NCBI GenBank assembly: GCA_013349405.1 | Contig: DUZS01000006.1 | Coordinates: 1 to 64,000, forward strand | Origin: Desulfuromonadales bacterium | Lineage (GTDB): Bacteria > Desulfobacterota > Desulfuromonadia > Geobacterales > Pseudopelobacteraceae | Direction: 5' to 3' | Length of the DNA stretch: 64,000 nt | Shown: positions 17,638 to 27,949 of the stretch, piece by piece | Layout of the letters: every line of letters starts with the position of its first letter | Numbering within the stretch: the first letter of the stretch is position 1 | Translations under genes and position numbers: made by a program | Notes under the pieces: model-generated | Databases searched by the model: none | What the model was told of the DNA's origin: nothing | What the model saw: the letters and a program-made list of their open reading frames with translations, nothing else

Positions 17638-19293
17638 CTACCGTGATATCTCTCGTATTCTTTGCTCGGCATGCAGGCGACCGCCAGGGATGTTGTCGGT
17701 TTTATCGGGTGAAGTCAGGTAGAAGAGGTAATCTGTCAGCGCCTCTTTCGGTCTGCCAAGTTTTTCAAGGGTTATCCCTCGGTTGAGCCGGGCCTCTTTG
17801 TCATACGGATAGACTTCAATTGCCTTGCTGTAGTTGTACAGAGCGCCCTTCAGATCCTCTCTGTTCAGCTTGATATTCCCCAGGAAGGTGAAAATCATAG
17901 GGAAGTTGGGATCCATAGAAACTGCCTTTTCAAATTCATGTTCCGCCATCTCGATGTTTTGCAGTTTCCCCTTGTCGTAATACGCTTTTCCCAGGCCGAC
18001 TCGGGCATGAACATTCTCCGGATATTGTGCCACGAAGCGGGTGTAGAGCGTGAGGTTACTCCGCCAGTCGAGATTGCGTCTGACCGTCAAACCGGCCATG
18101 ACGAGCAGAATAAGGGTAATAATAATTGATGCGTATCTGCTGGCGGCCGGCTTTTCAAAAGGGAACGCTCGTGTAATCTGATCGACGATGATTATCCAGA
18201 ACCCTATTGCCGGAATGTAGATAAAGCGGTCAGCCTGCTGCGCGCCAGGTACAAAGACAATGCCGCTGACCGGCAGCCAGAAAAGTACAAGCCAGGCCGC
18301 TCCGAAGAGTGAAGCGCTGCTGCGACCTTTTGTGCAGAGCCAGACCATTCCGCCAAGTATGCAGAACCACGCGCCGGACAGCGGCAGGGCAAGCAGGTTC
18401 AGGTCGTCAGGAACCATGTAGCGGTTAGCCAGCGCAGTGGGATTGATGGCGGACCAAAGATAGGCGGGAATGATATAGAGATTATTCAGCATCCGAGTGC
18501 TGAGATCTGTGGTGACATACATTGCTTCGAGAGCATTTGTGCCGATACCGGGGATAATGCTGGTCTGGATGCCGAGCTTGGACAGGGTCATCCAGCGCAT
18601 GATGATGTAGATTGTTGCTGCGGCAAAGTACGGTATGAGGCGTATGATGGATTGTAACCTGGCACCAGTTGCAGAGGAGCGAAACGGTGCGATTTCGAGA
18701 GCCAGAATAAATGGCAGGATCATCAACGCAGACTCTTTGGAAAAAAGTGCGGCCAAGAACATGGCTGCTCCTGCAACGGCACTATACGCTTTTTGCTGGA
18801 GAATGCTTCTGCTGTGGAGAAGATATGAGGTGATGGAGAAAAAACAGGTAAGCATGGTGTTGCGGCCACCGGCATTAAAATCGACCCCTTCACTCTGGAG
18901 TGGATGGAGTGCGAAGAGCAGGGCTACAAAAATGGGAGTGTAGGTGGTGCCTTTGAACAGAGAGCGGGCAAGCCGATATACGAGAAATGTGTTTGCTGAA
19001 TGGAGTAGGACATTACACAGCCGAATGAAAAACGGATTAAATCCATGCAATTGTCCTTCGATGAAAAAGGTAAGATAGGTAACCGGTCGGTAGAAGGGGA
19101 GTAACTGGGTTTCGTTTGTCGTGTCAATACTGTTGAAGAGAGAAATAATGCCGTTCTTCAGTGCAGGATTATTGAGAATAACGCTGTCATCGTCCAAAGC
19201 AAAGCCATTGCCAAGAGAATTGGCGTAGACGAGAAAGGCAACTGCCGCTACAAAAAGTCCGAAATATAATTCCCGAGATTCTTCTTTGAACAT
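17638..19293 (-). CDS. TMTC-like membrane protein with TPR tail, paralogue 3
   Basis: 551 residues. GT-C loop ALDDDSVILNNPALKNG, family block HPLQSEGVDFNAGGRNTMLT and ADRFIYIPAIGFW place it in a second subgroup (DFN...RNT) shared with paralogue 4. About three TPR units close the protein (ARVGLGKAYYDKGKLQNIE, AIEVYPYDKEARLNRGITLEKLGRPKEAL). The reading is open to 19356, but the ATG at 19293 has AGGA six bases upstream and starts a family-like N-terminus. It is divergent from the mannose-synthase-like gene across a gap of about 100 bases that must hold both promoters. Confidence 0.8.
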   Translation of the reverse strand: MFKEESRELYFGLFVAAVAFLVYANSLGNGFALDDDSVILNNPALKNGIISLFNSIDTTNETQLLPFYRPVTYLTFFIEGQLHGFNPFFIRLCNVLLHSANTFLVYRLARSLFKGTTYTPIFVALLFALHPLQSEGVDFNAGGRNTMLTCFFSITSYLLHSRSILQQKAYSAVAGAAMFLAALFSKESALMILPFILALEIAPFRSSATGARLQSIIRLIPYFAAATIYIIMRWMTLSKLGIQTSIIPGIGTNALEAMYVTTDLSTRMLNNLYIIPAYLWSAINPTALANRYMVPDDLNLLALPLSGAWFCILGGMVWLCTKGRSSASLFGAAWLVLFWLPVSGIVFVPGAQQADRFIYIPAIGFWIIIVDQITRAFPFEKPAASRYASIIITLILLVMAGLTVRRNLDWRSNLTLYTRFVAQYPENVHARVGLGKAYYDKGKLQNIEMAEHEFEKAVSMDPNFPMIFTFLGNIKLNREDLKGALYNYSKAIEVYPYDKEARLNRGITLEKLGRPKEALTDYLFYLTSPDKTDNIPGGRLHAEQRIREISR

Positions 19294-19394
19294 GTAAAGT
19301 CCTGAATTGTTGATGCTGACCCAATTGCGTAAAAACACTACCAAATATAAAGTCACGGATACAAGTAAAATAACCGTAAAATTGGACTTTAAAT

Positions 19395-20084
19395 ATGAAA
19401 CTGTCTATCGTAATCCCCTGCTATAACGAGCGTGCCACGATTCAAGCGGTAGTTGCCGCTGTTAAAAGCTCGGTTTATCCCGATAAGGAAATCATCGTTG
19501 TCGATGACTGTTCCACTGATGGTACCCGCGAACTGCTCAAATCAGATATTGAACCGCATGTGGATCACGTGATCTATCATGCCGGCAATATGGGCAAGGG
19601 CGCGGCGTTGCGCAGCGGCTTCGAGAGGGCTAAGGGGGATATCGTCCTTATTCAGGATGCCGATCTGGAGTATGATCCGAGTGAGTATCCCAAGCTGCTG
19701 GAGCCGATTTTACAGGGGAAGGCGGATGTGGTCTATGGCTCACGTTTTGTGGGTGGGGAGGCGCATCGGGTTGTTTATTTCTGGCACATGGTTGGCAATC
19801 GAATTCTCACGCTGCTGTCGAACGTCATGACAAATATCAATCTCAGCGATGTTGAAACCGGCTTTAAAGTTTTTAAGCGGTCGGTGCTTCAATCGATTGT
19901 CATAGAGGAAAATCGCTTTGGTTTTGAACCTGAAATCACTGCAAAACTGGCCAGAATGAAATACGTGATGTATGAAGTCGGCATTTCCTATAACGGCAGG
20001 ACCTATCAGCAGGGCAAAAAGATCTGCTGGAAAGATGGTTTTTCGGCTATTCGCTGTATTATTAAATATAATTTGTTTCGATAG
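19395..20084 (+). CDS. Family 2 glycosyltransferase, polyprenyl-phosphate mannose/glucose synthase-like
   Basis: 229 residues, a compact GT-A enzyme without a membrane tail. Motifs: [35 protein letters not shown], the metal-binding [16 protein letters not shown] and [11 protein letters not shown]. This pattern fits dolichyl-phosphate mannose synthase relatives, which load a sugar from a nucleotide donor onto polyprenyl phosphate. It lies directly before TMTC-like paralogue 4 (gap 8 bases), so it plausibly supplies the lipid-linked sugar that the TMTC-like enzymes transfer. Sugar identity cannot be read from the sequence. Confidence 0.85.
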   Translation: MKLSIVIPCYNERATIQAVVAAVKSSVYPDKEIIVVDDCSTDGTRELLKSDIEPHVDHVIYHAGNMGKGAALRSGFERAKGDIVLIQDADLEYDPSEYPKLLEPILQGKADVVYGSRFVGGEAHRVVYFWHMVGNRILTLLSNVMTNINLSDVETGFKVFKRSVLQSIVIEENRFGFEPEITAKLARMKYVMYEVGISYNGRTYQQGKKICWKDGFSAIRCIIKYNLFR

Positions 20085-20092
20085 TTGAGTTG

Positions 20093-21700
20093 ATGGCCAA
20101 TTTACTGGAAAACCATAAGTACGACCTTATTTTCGGGCTGTCAATCTGTATCATTACGTTTTTGGTGTATGCCAACTCCCTTGGCAACGGCTTTGTCTGG
20201 GATGATGATATCGTTATACTGGCAAATCCGCTTTTAAAAGGCTCTCCCGTTACGCTCTTCAGCGAGATTGACCGTGGTCATGCCACCGGTGTCACTCCCT
20301 ACTATCGTCCTTTCACATTGCTCTCTTTTCTGCTTGATGGAAAATTCCATGGTTTCGACGCGCTATATGTCAGACTTGTCAATGTGTTGCTCCATGCAGC
20401 AACGGCGTTTCTCGTCTATCGCCTTGCAGTTTCGTTAAAAATAGACCGGATTGCTGCGATTCTCGCCGGGTTGTTATTTGCGGTTCACCCTCTCCAGTCG
20501 GAAGCGGTAGATTTCAATTCTGCCCGTAACACCTTGCTGGCGACGTTTTTTGTTGTCGCTGCATATCTTGTTCATCAGTGGAGCCATACACATAAGAGTT
20601 TTGCCGGCTCTCTCGCCGGCGCATCCCTGTTTCTTTCCGGTCTCTTTTCCAAGGAGATAGCTGTCGGAATCCTGCCCTTCATAGCGGCAATCGAACTCGA
20701 GAACACGCAGAGTGAAAACCGGAATTCACTGCAAAAGGGTTTTGTCCGCTTGCTCCCTTACCTGGCGGGTCTGGCTTTTTACCTGATACTGCGCAATAAT
20801 GCCCTGTCCCGCGCGGGGGCTTCTCTCGATATTTTTCCTGGATTGATGGGACGCCAGCTGGATAATGTCTATATCCTCCCTCGCTATCTGCTTAACGTGG
20901 TCTGGCCACGGTTCCTCAGTCCGCGATACTTTCTGCCGGATGATTTTAACCTGTATGCCCTGCCGCTGGTGTTAGCCTGGGTCTGTATAGTCGGAATGTT
21001 CTGGTGGTTTGTTACCGGCGGACGCAGTCGGGTCACGCTTTTTGGATTGGCGTGGCTCATTGCCTTCTGGCTGCCGGTGAGCGGCATTATCCCCATTCCC
21101 AGTGCTCACCTTGCGGATCGCTACCTCTATACTCCGGCAATTGGAATCTGGTTGATAGTTGCCGATCAATTCAGCATGCTCATCCTTTGCCGTGCTCAGT
21201 TGAGGCGGTGGGGAATCATCGCCGCTGCGGTGATAGTGGTTGCACTGGCTGTAGTGACGGTGAAGCGGAATCAGATCTGGAAAAATGACATCACCCTTTT
21301 TACCGATATCGTCGAGATGTATCCTGATCAGGCTCTTGGCTATGACAGTCTCGGCTGCGCTTATCTTGATACGGAACATGATATCGATCGGGCTGAAAAG
21401 CTGTTCGAACGTGCTTATACGCTCAATCCAGCTTTTCCGAGACTGAGCACACAGATGGGTTATGTCAGATTTTTGCGCGGCGATTTGCAAGGGGCGCTCG
21501 AGCATTATAATCAGGCCATTTACCGGAACTCCCTCGATGCTGAAGCATTGTTGAACAGGGGTGTTGTCTTGGAACGGCTGGGAAGATATAGTGACGCAGT
21601 TGATTCGTATCGCCGTTTTCTGACAACGCCGGGGAATGAGTTGCCCGAGGCGCGTCGCGTAATGCCAGCGAAAATTGTTGAGCTGTCCAGGAAATCCTGA
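20093..21700 (+). CDS. TMTC-like membrane protein with TPR tail, paralogue 4
   Basis: 535 residues. Acidic loop VWDDDIVILANPLLKG, family blocks HPLQSEAVDFNSARNTLLA and ADRYLYTPAIGIW, and a TPR tail (GYDSLGCAYLDTEHDIDRAEKLF, EHYNQAIYRNSLDAEALLNRG). It is the sister of paralogue 3: both open with FLVYANSLGNGF and share the DFN...RNT block. The start may be the TTG at 20090 or the ATG at 20093; the ATG is preferred. It forms a unit with the upstream mannose-synthase-like gene and the downstream methyltransferase. Confidence 0.8.
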   Translation: MANLLENHKYDLIFGLSICIITFLVYANSLGNGFVWDDDIVILANPLLKGSPVTLFSEIDRGHATGVTPYYRPFTLLSFLLDGKFHGFDALYVRLVNVLLHAATAFLVYRLAVSLKIDRIAAILAGLLFAVHPLQSEAVDFNSARNTLLATFFVVAAYLVHQWSHTHKSFAGSLAGASLFLSGLFSKEIAVGILPFIAAIELENTQSENRNSLQKGFVRLLPYLAGLAFYLILRNNALSRAGASLDIFPGLMGRQLDNVYILPRYLLNVVWPRFLSPRYFLPDDFNLYALPLVLAWVCIVGMFWWFVTGGRSRVTLFGLAWLIAFWLPVSGIIPIPSAHLADRYLYTPAIGIWLIVADQFSMLILCRAQLRRWGIIAAAVIVVALAVVTVKRNQIWKNDITLFTDIVEMYPDQALGYDSLGCAYLDTEHDIDRAEKLFERAYTLNPAFPRLSTQMGYVRFLRGDLQGALEHYNQAIYRNSLDAEALLNRGVVLERLGRYSDAVDSYRRFLTTPGNELPEARRVMPAKIVELSRKS

Positions 21701-21724
21701 AGTGATGCATCGGAGGAGCATGAG

Positions 21725-22711
21725 ATGATGAATGCGGGATGTACTGATTCTTCCTGTTCAATGTGTGGTCGTCCGGTTGTCGTCTTTGCTGCGCATACCG
21801 GGGCGGGAGAAAAAAAGTATTCGGTATGCTATTGTGAAGCGTGCGTACTGGGAAAAACTGTGCCGTCTCCCGATGATGCCACGCTGCACGAACTGCACTC
21901 AACGCAATATTATCGAAATGGCGAAGGTGTCCGCTTTGCCACCCCTTTTGAGTGGCTGGTTGAGGGGATGCGCCGCTGGCGGGTCTACCGGCTCTCGCAC
22001 TTTGTGCGTAATGGACGGGCATTGGATATCGGCTGCGGCAGCGGCCGCTTTCTGCGCGCTCTGCGACATTCCGGGTGGGAAGTCGCTGGGCTGGAACTGA
22101 ATGATGACACTGCAACTGCTGCCCGTACCGTTCATGGACTGATGGTTGAAACGGCTCTTGGGGCCTTTACCGATGAATCCTTTGATTTGATATCAATTAC
22201 TCACGTGCTGGAACATATTCGCGACCCCCGGCAGATGCTGGCCGATTGCGGCCGACTGCTTAAGCCGGGCGGCGTCATTGCGGTGGCGGTTCCCAATATT
22301 GACAGCTGGCAGGCACGCTGGACTCGCGACGGCTGGTTTCATCTTGACCTGCCGCGCCATCTCTGGCATTTCAGTGAGGGGTGGCTGTCAGCCACGTTGA
22401 ATGAGTGTGGCTTTGAAGTTCTGAAGGCCAGGCGACTGGATCTTGCCCATAATATATTCGGCTGGTTGCAATCATTGCTGAACAGTCTGGGGCTGCGCTA
22501 TAACCGCTTTTATTCTTTTTTAAGCAGCGACGATCTTGATACGGATAATTTGACTCATTATTTCAGCCTGGTTGTGTCGTTACTGCTGCTGCCGCTGTTC
22601 ATACCCCTTTCTCTGCTGCTTGCCGTATTGGAAGCCCTTTTTCATGCGGGTGGAACGGTGGAAATTATAGCCAGGCGGACAGCCATCGAACACAGATCGG
22701 AAGGCAATTAG
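21725..22711 (+). CDS. SAM-dependent methyltransferase with Cys-rich N-terminus
   Basis: 328 residues. An N-terminal Cys cluster (CSMCG at about 11-15 and CYCEAC at about 37-42) could bind zinc, as in methyltransferases of the UbiE/C-methyltransferase type acting on sugars or lipids. The class I SAM fold follows: ALDIGCGSGRFL (motif I), ITHVLEHIRDP, LLKPGGVIAVAVPN. The C-terminus has a hydrophobic segment (about 278-307) that may anchor it to the membrane. Strong GGAGGAG ribosome site. It sits between TMTC-like paralogues 4 and 5 with gaps of 24 and 2 bases, so it probably modifies the same glycan or lipid product. Confidence 0.8.
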   Translation: MMNAGCTDSSCSMCGRPVVVFAAHTGAGEKKYSVCYCEACVLGKTVPSPDDATLHELHSTQYYRNGEGVRFATPFEWLVEGMRRWRVYRLSHFVRNGRALDIGCGSGRFLRALRHSGWEVAGLELNDDTATAARTVHGLMVETALGAFTDESFDLISITHVLEHIRDPRQMLADCGRLLKPGGVIAVAVPNIDSWQARWTRDGWFHLDLPRHLWHFSEGWLSATLNECGFEVLKARRLDLAHNIFGWLQSLLNSLGLRYNRFYSFLSSDDLDTDNLTHYFSLVVSLLLLPLFIPLSLLLAVLEALFHAGGTVEIIARRTAIEHRSEGN

Positions 22712-22713
22712 AG

Positions 22714-24336
22714 ATGACGCGACTCCGCGAGTACGTTAAAAAATTCGATCTCGATATAGCGGGCGGTTTGGTCCTTTTGACACTTGGAGTCTATGCTCGG
22801 GTCGCCTGGCATGATTTTGTCAATTATGACGATCCGTTCATTGTCACGATGAACGAAAACATCAGGGATGGCCTGACGCTGCACGGTTTGCGCTGGGCCT
22901 TTACCACGCCCGGCGAGGGGAACTGGATCCCGTTGTCATGGCTGTCGCATATGCTGGACATTCAGCTCTTCGGGCTGAACCCGGCGGGGCATCATTTCGT
23001 CAGTGTTCTGTGGCATACCGCCTCGACAGTGCTGCTGTTCCTGTTTCTCAATAAAACAACCGGCGAGCGGTGGAAGAGCGCCATGGTGGCGCTCCTTTTT
23101 GCACTCCATCCGCTGCATGTGGAGTCGGTCGCCTGGGTGGCTGAAAGGAAGGATGTGCTCAGCGGTTTTTTCTGGATGCTGACACTCTGCCTCTACGCCT
23201 CTTATGTCCGGTGTGCCGGCATTTACCGCTACTGCGCCTGTCTTGTCAGCTTTCTCCTCGGACTTCTGGCCAAGCCGATGCTCGTGTCACTGCCGTTGGT
23301 TCTGCTGCTCATCGATTTCTGGCCATTGGGGCGTTTAGAGCACACTGGTGGAGGGACAGAGTTCGGAAAGCTGCCACGGTTACTCCTTGAGAAGATTCCG
23401 TTTGCACTCTTGACGATTGTCGTCAGCGTTATTACCTACATGACCCAGAAAGCTGACGGCAGCGTATCTGAAAACTATACGTTTGTCTCCCGTGCCGGCA
23501 AGGCCCTGACCTACTATGTCACTTATCTTGGTAAAATGGTATGGCCGGTGGGGCTGTCAGTGTTCTATCCGAGGCCGTTTTTTGCTCCGCCGTTAATCAC
23601 TGTTGCAGGTTCGGCTCTGCTGCTTGCTGCGGTAACGCTGGGTGCGATTGTGTTGGGAAAACGCTACGGCTCTGTTCTTACGGGGTGGATGTGGTACCTT
23701 GTCACGCTGCTGCCGGTGATTGGACTGGTGCAGATAGGCTCGCATTCAATAGCTGACCGGTATACCTACATTCCGCTCGTGGGTATATTTGTCATGCTGG
23801 TCTGGGGTGTCTCAGCCCTTTTGTATGAATGGCAAGATGGTGCGTTGGCTCTCCGTATGGTGTCATGTGCAGTCGTGGCTGTTATGGTCGCTCTTACCTC
23901 GCTCCAGTTGGCATATTGGAAAAACAGTATCACCCTGTTCCGTCATGCATCGGAAGTAACGGAAAATAATCATGTGGCCCACACCAACCTTGGAAATGCA
24001 TTGCTCCAGGCCGGGAGATACACGGAATCTCTTCAGTATCTTGAGATGGCGGTTGCGGAACGGCCTGCGGATACTTTTGCCTTGATGAATTTGGGAAACG
24101 CATATAGAAGTTTGAATGAGCATGAAAAAGCCCTTGCGGCATACTCCCGGGTCCTGCTCATTGACCCGCGCAGCGACAAGGGGCACTATGAGCTTGGAGT
24201 TGAGCATCTCGTGGTCGGTCGGGAACAAAGTGCCATTGAAGAATATATTTTTCTTCGCCAGGCAGGTTCCGGGCTGGCGCCAAAATTATTGAAACAGATA
24301 ATGCTCAGGCAGCAGGCAGTACCGCCTGCCAATTAG
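22714..24336 (+). CDS. TMTC-like membrane protein with TPR tail, paralogue 5
   Basis: 540 residues. Acidic loop [18 protein letters not shown], family blocks [19 protein letters not shown] and [13 protein letters not shown], and a TPR tail ([38 protein letters not shown]). It is closest to paralogues 1 and 2. The start codon is two bases after the methyltransferase stop, and the next gene (a glycosyltransferase) starts 12 bases after its end, so it is co-transcribed with both. A donor-lipid-dependent glycosyltransferase role is inferred from the GT-C fold. Confidence 0.82.
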   Translation: MTRLREYVKKFDLDIAGGLVLLTLGVYARVAWHDFVNYDDPFIVTMNENIRDGLTLHGLRWAFTTPGEGNWIPLSWLSHMLDIQLFGLNPAGHHFVSVLWHTASTVLLFLFLNKTTGERWKSAMVALLFALHPLHVESVAWVAERKDVLSGFFWMLTLCLYASYVRCAGIYRYCACLVSFLLGLLAKPMLVSLPLVLLLIDFWPLGRLEHTGGGTEFGKLPRLLLEKIPFALLTIVVSVITYMTQKADGSVSENYTFVSRAGKALTYYVTYLGKMVWPVGLSVFYPRPFFAPPLITVAGSALLLAAVTLGAIVLGKRYGSVLTGWMWYLVTLLPVIGLVQIGSHSIADRYTYIPLVGIFVMLVWGVSALLYEWQDGALALRMVSCAVVAVMVALTSLQLAYWKNSITLFRHASEVTENNHVAHTNLGNALLQAGRYTESLQYLEMAVAERPADTFALMNLGNAYRSLNEHEKALAAYSRVLLIDPRSDKGHYELGVEHLVVGREQSAIEEYIFLRQAGSGLAPKLLKQIMLRQQAVPPAN

Positions 24337-24347
24337 TTGAGGAAAGT

Positions 24348-25088
24348 ATGTTGCTCGGGAAAAAACTTGTTGTCGTTATGCCGGCATATAATGCCGAAAA
24401 AACCTTACGGCAGACGTATTCAGAACTGCCCCTGGAATACGTCGATGATGTTGTGCTGGTTGATGATGCCTCGCGTGATAATACGGCCAGAGTGGCTGAG
24501 GAACTCGGCATCAGGACGATTATTCATCCGGTTAACGGCGGTTATGGTGCCAATCAGAAAACCTGTTACCGCGTTGCACTGGAACTGGGGGCGGACATTG
24601 TCGTCATGGTCCACCCTGATTATCAGTATTCGCCGCGCCTGGTAACCGCTATGGCTTCAATGATCACCTCCGGCCACTATGATGTTGTGCTGGGATCGCG
24701 CATTTTAGGTGGTGGAGCGCTGAAAGGGGGCATGCCGCAATATAAGTATGTTGCCAACCGACTGCTGACCGCGTTTGAAAACTTAATCCTTGGTGCGAAG
24801 CTCTCCGAATATCACTCCGGGTATCGCGCCTTTAGTCGAAAAGTACTGGAAACACTGCCTTTAGCAGCTAATTCTGACGACTTTGTCTTTGATAATGAGA
24901 TGCTGGTGCAGGTGGTTGCCTTCGGCTTTCATATTGGTGAAATCAGTTGCCCGACAAAGTATTTCCCTGAGGCATCATCTATCAGCTTTTGGCCGAGTGT
25001 CCGCTATGGGGTAGGGGTGCTTGTAACGGTAGGTAAATATGTTCTGCATCGTTACCATTTATGGCGCTTTCCATTGTTTGGGAAATAG
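24348..25088 (+). CDS. Family 2 glycosyltransferase
   Basis: 246 residues, a GT-A enzyme: [38 protein letters not shown], the metal site [18 protein letters not shown] and [12 protein letters not shown]. It ends in a short hydrophobic and basic tail without a clear transmembrane pair. It resembles polyprenyl-phosphate sugar synthases and is distinct from the GT at 19395. As the last gene of the run behind TMTC-like paralogue 5, it may make the lipid-linked donor for that enzyme. Donor sugar unknown. Confidence 0.82.
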   Translation: MLLGKKLVVVMPAYNAEKTLRQTYSELPLEYVDDVVLVDDASRDNTARVAEELGIRTIIHPVNGGYGANQKTCYRVALELGADIVVMVHPDYQYSPRLVTAMASMITSGHYDVVLGSRILGGGALKGGMPQYKYVANRLLTAFENLILGAKLSEYHSGYRAFSRKVLETLPLAANSDDFVFDNEMLVQVVAFGFHIGEISCPTKYFPEASSISFWPSVRYGVGVLVTVGKYVLHRYHLWRFPLFGK

Positions 25089-25175
25089 AATGAATAGAAT
25101 TAGCACATTTAAATGCAATTGACAGAATGAAGATATCGAGGCATAAAGGCAGAGAACTTTTTTTAAGGAGATCCT

Positions 25176-26003
25176 ATGAAACCAGCACTTATGTTTTTCT
25201 GGACGGCCGTTTCTTTGTATGGTGTCAGTACTTTCAGCTACATCTTCGGCATGATTGCCAAACAGGACAAGCTGTTTACGATCGGCCTTTACTCGGCGCT
25301 GCTCGGTTTTATCCCGCATGTTGTAACTATTGCCCTGCGCTGGTCGGCTACCGGTATTACACCCTTCATTGATATTTCCGAGTCTCTTACCCTCGGCTCG
25401 TTCATGGCCGTCCTGATTTTTCTGATTTTCCAGTTTTCAACCAAGCGGATTCGCCCGCTCGGTGTCCTGGTGGTACCGGTTGTTTTTGTGCTGATGGGAT
25501 GGGCAGGCACCATTATGAAAGAGGTCGCTGCTACTATCGCTCCCGCCCTGCAGAGCGGCTGGATCTGGGTACATATCGTCGGCGCCTCGGCAGGATTTGC
25601 TTCGGTATTAGTTGCGGCCGGTCTTGGCCTGCTCTTTCTGCTTAAAGAAAAGAAATCAGGTGGCATCTATGAAAAATTACCTGATCTGGCAACTATTGAT
25701 ATGTACTCATATCGATTTATTGCGGGCGGCTTTATCATGTATGGCCTGATGATTGTGTCCGGCTGCTTCTGGTCGAACCAGGTAAAGGGGAGCTACTGGG
25801 GGTGGGATCCGGTGGAGGTATGGTCACTCGTCTCATGGCTGATGTATGGAATTTATCTGCATTTACGGGTAACCTTTGGATGGCGCGGCAAGCGGTTGGC
25901 CTGGTACGCCCTGATTGCACTGATTGTTATGATAGTCAGTTACTGGGGCATACCGTTTTCTGTAGAGACGTTCCATAGCGGATTCAGGATTGATCATAAC
26001 TGA
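25176..26003 (+). CDS. CcsA/CcmC-family cytochrome c assembly protein, copy 1
   Basis: 275 residues, about eight membrane helices. The tryptophan-rich heme-handling loop reads KGSYWGWDPVEVWSLVSW (about 206-223). Histidines in IWVHIVGAS and YGIYLHLRV fit the heme-ligand positions of the family. With ResB, such proteins export heme and attach it to apocytochrome c. A second copy lies at 27950, and the two share most of the WGWD loop and the ending (SYWGIPF..E.FH.GFRI.H). A good AAGGAG site precedes the ATG. Confidence 0.9.
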   Translation: MKPALMFFWTAVSLYGVSTFSYIFGMIAKQDKLFTIGLYSALLGFIPHVVTIALRWSATGITPFIDISESLTLGSFMAVLIFLIFQFSTKRIRPLGVLVVPVVFVLMGWAGTIMKEVAATIAPALQSGWIWVHIVGASAGFASVLVAAGLGLLFLLKEKKSGGIYEKLPDLATIDMYSYRFIAGGFIMYGLMIVSGCFWSNQVKGSYWGWDPVEVWSLVSWLMYGIYLHLRVTFGWRGKRLAWYALIALIVMIVSYWGIPFSVETFHSGFRIDHN

Positions 26004-26038
26004 TCCCAATCAATAATTAATTCGGAAGGATATTGATT

Positions 26039-26587
26039 TTGAAGATAATTTTATTTGCAGTCATCGCTATTATGGTAGTGAGCATTTCAGCCTGCTCCCA
26101 GAGCACGAAAGATGCCCCGCCGTCATCAACAACATCGAAGGTGGAAAGACGAGACAAAGATACATTTAAAATGGTGCAGTTTCATGGGGATATGAAGACT
26201 GACGCTCCTGCTCTCGGCATTGAAGCGCTGAAGAAGAATCATCTGGAGGTAAGTGCGACAAAAACCATTGGCGAGGCATTTGACGCCTACCAGTATGCAA
26301 TTACGAAAGAATGGCGGGAGACACCTTCTGAAAATGGCCCGCACTACATAGATTATATCTGCTGGTTCAATATTAGTCCGGTCTCTATTGCTGCTCTTAA
26401 GGAAGGTGTCGTAAAACGTGGACTGGAGATCAAGTTTGTGGTGCGCGGGGATGGAGAAACGTATATTGCCATGGCGAGCCGAATTGACATCAAGAGTAAC
26501 GGTATGCGCTACAACTCTATTATAGACGCTCCTGAAATAAAAAAAATCGTCACGGCTATATATGAAAATCGGGAGATTACCTTTTAG
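26039..26587 (+). CDS. Small lipoprotein of unknown function
   Basis: 182 residues, with a signal peptide and lipobox ISAC (Cys about residue 19) followed by a Ser/Thr/Pro-rich linker. The mature part contains LEVSATKTIGEAFDAYQY and a C-terminal GDGETYIAMASRIDIKSNG stretch that looks like an alpha/beta domain. I do not recognise the family. The start is read as TTG at 26039 because GGAAGGA lies eight bases upstream; a TTG two codons earlier sits too close to it. The stop abuts the ATG of the radical SAM gene, so the two are translationally linked. Confidence 0.7.
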   Translation: MKIILFAVIAIMVVSISACSQSTKDAPPSSTTSKVERRDKDTFKMVQFHGDMKTDAPALGIEALKKNHLEVSATKTIGEAFDAYQYAITKEWRETPSENGPHYIDYICWFNISPVSIAALKEGVVKRGLEIKFVVRGDGETYIAMASRIDIKSNGMRYNSIIDAPEIKKIVTAIYENREITF

Positions 26588-27925
26588 ATGAAACTTGCGA
26601 TTATCTTTCCTCCTCTGCCGTTTGGCTGGACTCCGGTTGCTCCTCCAATTCTGGAATACCTGGCCGCGCTTACCCGCCGGGAAGATCCGACCATTGAAAT
26701 TGAGGTCTACAGTGCCAGTGCCACGCCGGATGTGTTTGATACGCTTGATTGCGACCTGGCTGCGATCAGCCTTCTGACGCCGACGTCAGTGCCTGGATAC
26801 AAAATTGCGGCCAAATTACGGGCACGGGGTGCGAAGGTTGTTTTCGGCGGAATTCATGCGTCACTTCTTCCTGATGAGGCTATTCAGTATGGTGATGCGG
26901 TTGTTTCCGGCGAAGCAGAAAGCGCCTGGCCTCAGGTTTTACGCGACTTCAAGACCGGTACTCTGAAAAAGTTTTACGAGGGTCAACGCCTGCCGCTTGA
27001 AGACCTGCCGACGCCACTGTACGGGATGCTCAAGCATGGTCACCAGTTTCGTATCGTCAACACCTCCCGTGGCTGTCCGTACAACTGTACCTTCTGTTCG
27101 GTAAAGCCGTTTATGGGGGCTGAAATCAGGTTTCGCCCGATTGACGATGTTGTCAGGGATGTACACGCGATTCCGGAAAAGATGTACATAAACGGTGATG
27201 AAAACATCTGGTGGCAGGGCTTTGAACAGCGGGCCACCGATATGTTTACGGCGCTCAAGGGGAGCAAGAAAAAGTGGATGGGTTTCGGCAGTTTGCGCCC
27301 GGTACTGACAGCGGCCGGTTCCCGGATGCTCAATGCGGCGCGTGAGAGCGGCATGCTGACGGTGTGGGTCGGTTGGGACGCCATTTCCGATGACGCCCTG
27401 ACCGCGTATCGTGCCAACGGCAAAATCGGTATTGACCGGGAACGTGCGGTCAAAACTCTGCGCGATCATGGCATAGATGTGTCTCTTTTTTATATGCTTG
27501 GCGGACGAAACGATTCTATTGATGATTATAAGCGCTCTGTGGAGTTGGCAGACCGCCTTGGTGTGAGTATGCATCCGTCATTGCTGGTGCCATATCCCGG
27601 CACGGAGCTGCGGCGCCAGTACGAACCGTATCTCTACAAAGATCTGGGCTGGGAGTACTACACCGGCGCGTACGCCCTGTTCGAGCATCCGGATCCGGCG
27701 ATGACTCCTGAAGTCAGGGAGGAATTATTTTATAAAAGCTCTCTTGAATTATTAAGTACCTGGCGGGTGGTTAGCCATATGCGCCATGTACCGCTGTCCG
27801 GCTTTCCCTATGCGCATATTCTTTCCCTGATGAATCAGCTTCCGGTACGTACCGGGATGAAAATTGCCTACGAGAAGTGGAAGATCGATAAGGGCGAGGT
27901 GCGCAAGAAGCAGGTCGTCGGGTAA
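26588..27925 (+). CDS. B12-binding-domain radical SAM protein
   Basis: 445 residues. The N-terminal half (about 1-140) looks like a cobalamin-binding Rossmann domain (IIFPPLPFGW, VVFGGIHASLLPDEA, VVSGEAE). The radical SAM core carries CPYNCTFC (about residues 162-169) for the 4Fe-4S cluster, and the C-terminus has a helical extension. Relatives include BchE-type cyclases, HpnP-type methylases and many uncharacterised enzymes. It starts on the base after the lipoprotein stop and is followed 24 bases later by the second CcsA gene. Substrate unknown. Confidence 0.85.
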   Translation: MKLAIIFPPLPFGWTPVAPPILEYLAALTRREDPTIEIEVYSASATPDVFDTLDCDLAAISLLTPTSVPGYKIAAKLRARGAKVVFGGIHASLLPDEAIQYGDAVVSGEAESAWPQVLRDFKTGTLKKFYEGQRLPLEDLPTPLYGMLKHGHQFRIVNTSRGCPYNCTFCSVKPFMGAEIRFRPIDDVVRDVHAIPEKMYINGDENIWWQGFEQRATDMFTALKGSKKKWMGFGSLRPVLTAAGSRMLNAARESGMLTVWVGWDAISDDALTAYRANGKIGIDRERAVKTLRDHGIDVSLFYMLGGRNDSIDDYKRSVELADRLGVSMHPSLLVPYPGTELRRQYEPYLYKDLGWEYYTGAYALFEHPDPAMTPEVREELFYKSSLELLSTWRVVSHMRHVPLSGFPYAHILSLMNQLPVRTGMKIAYEKWKIDKGEVRKKQVVG

Positions 27926-27949
27926 CTGTTGTGAAAGGGGGACAGCGCT

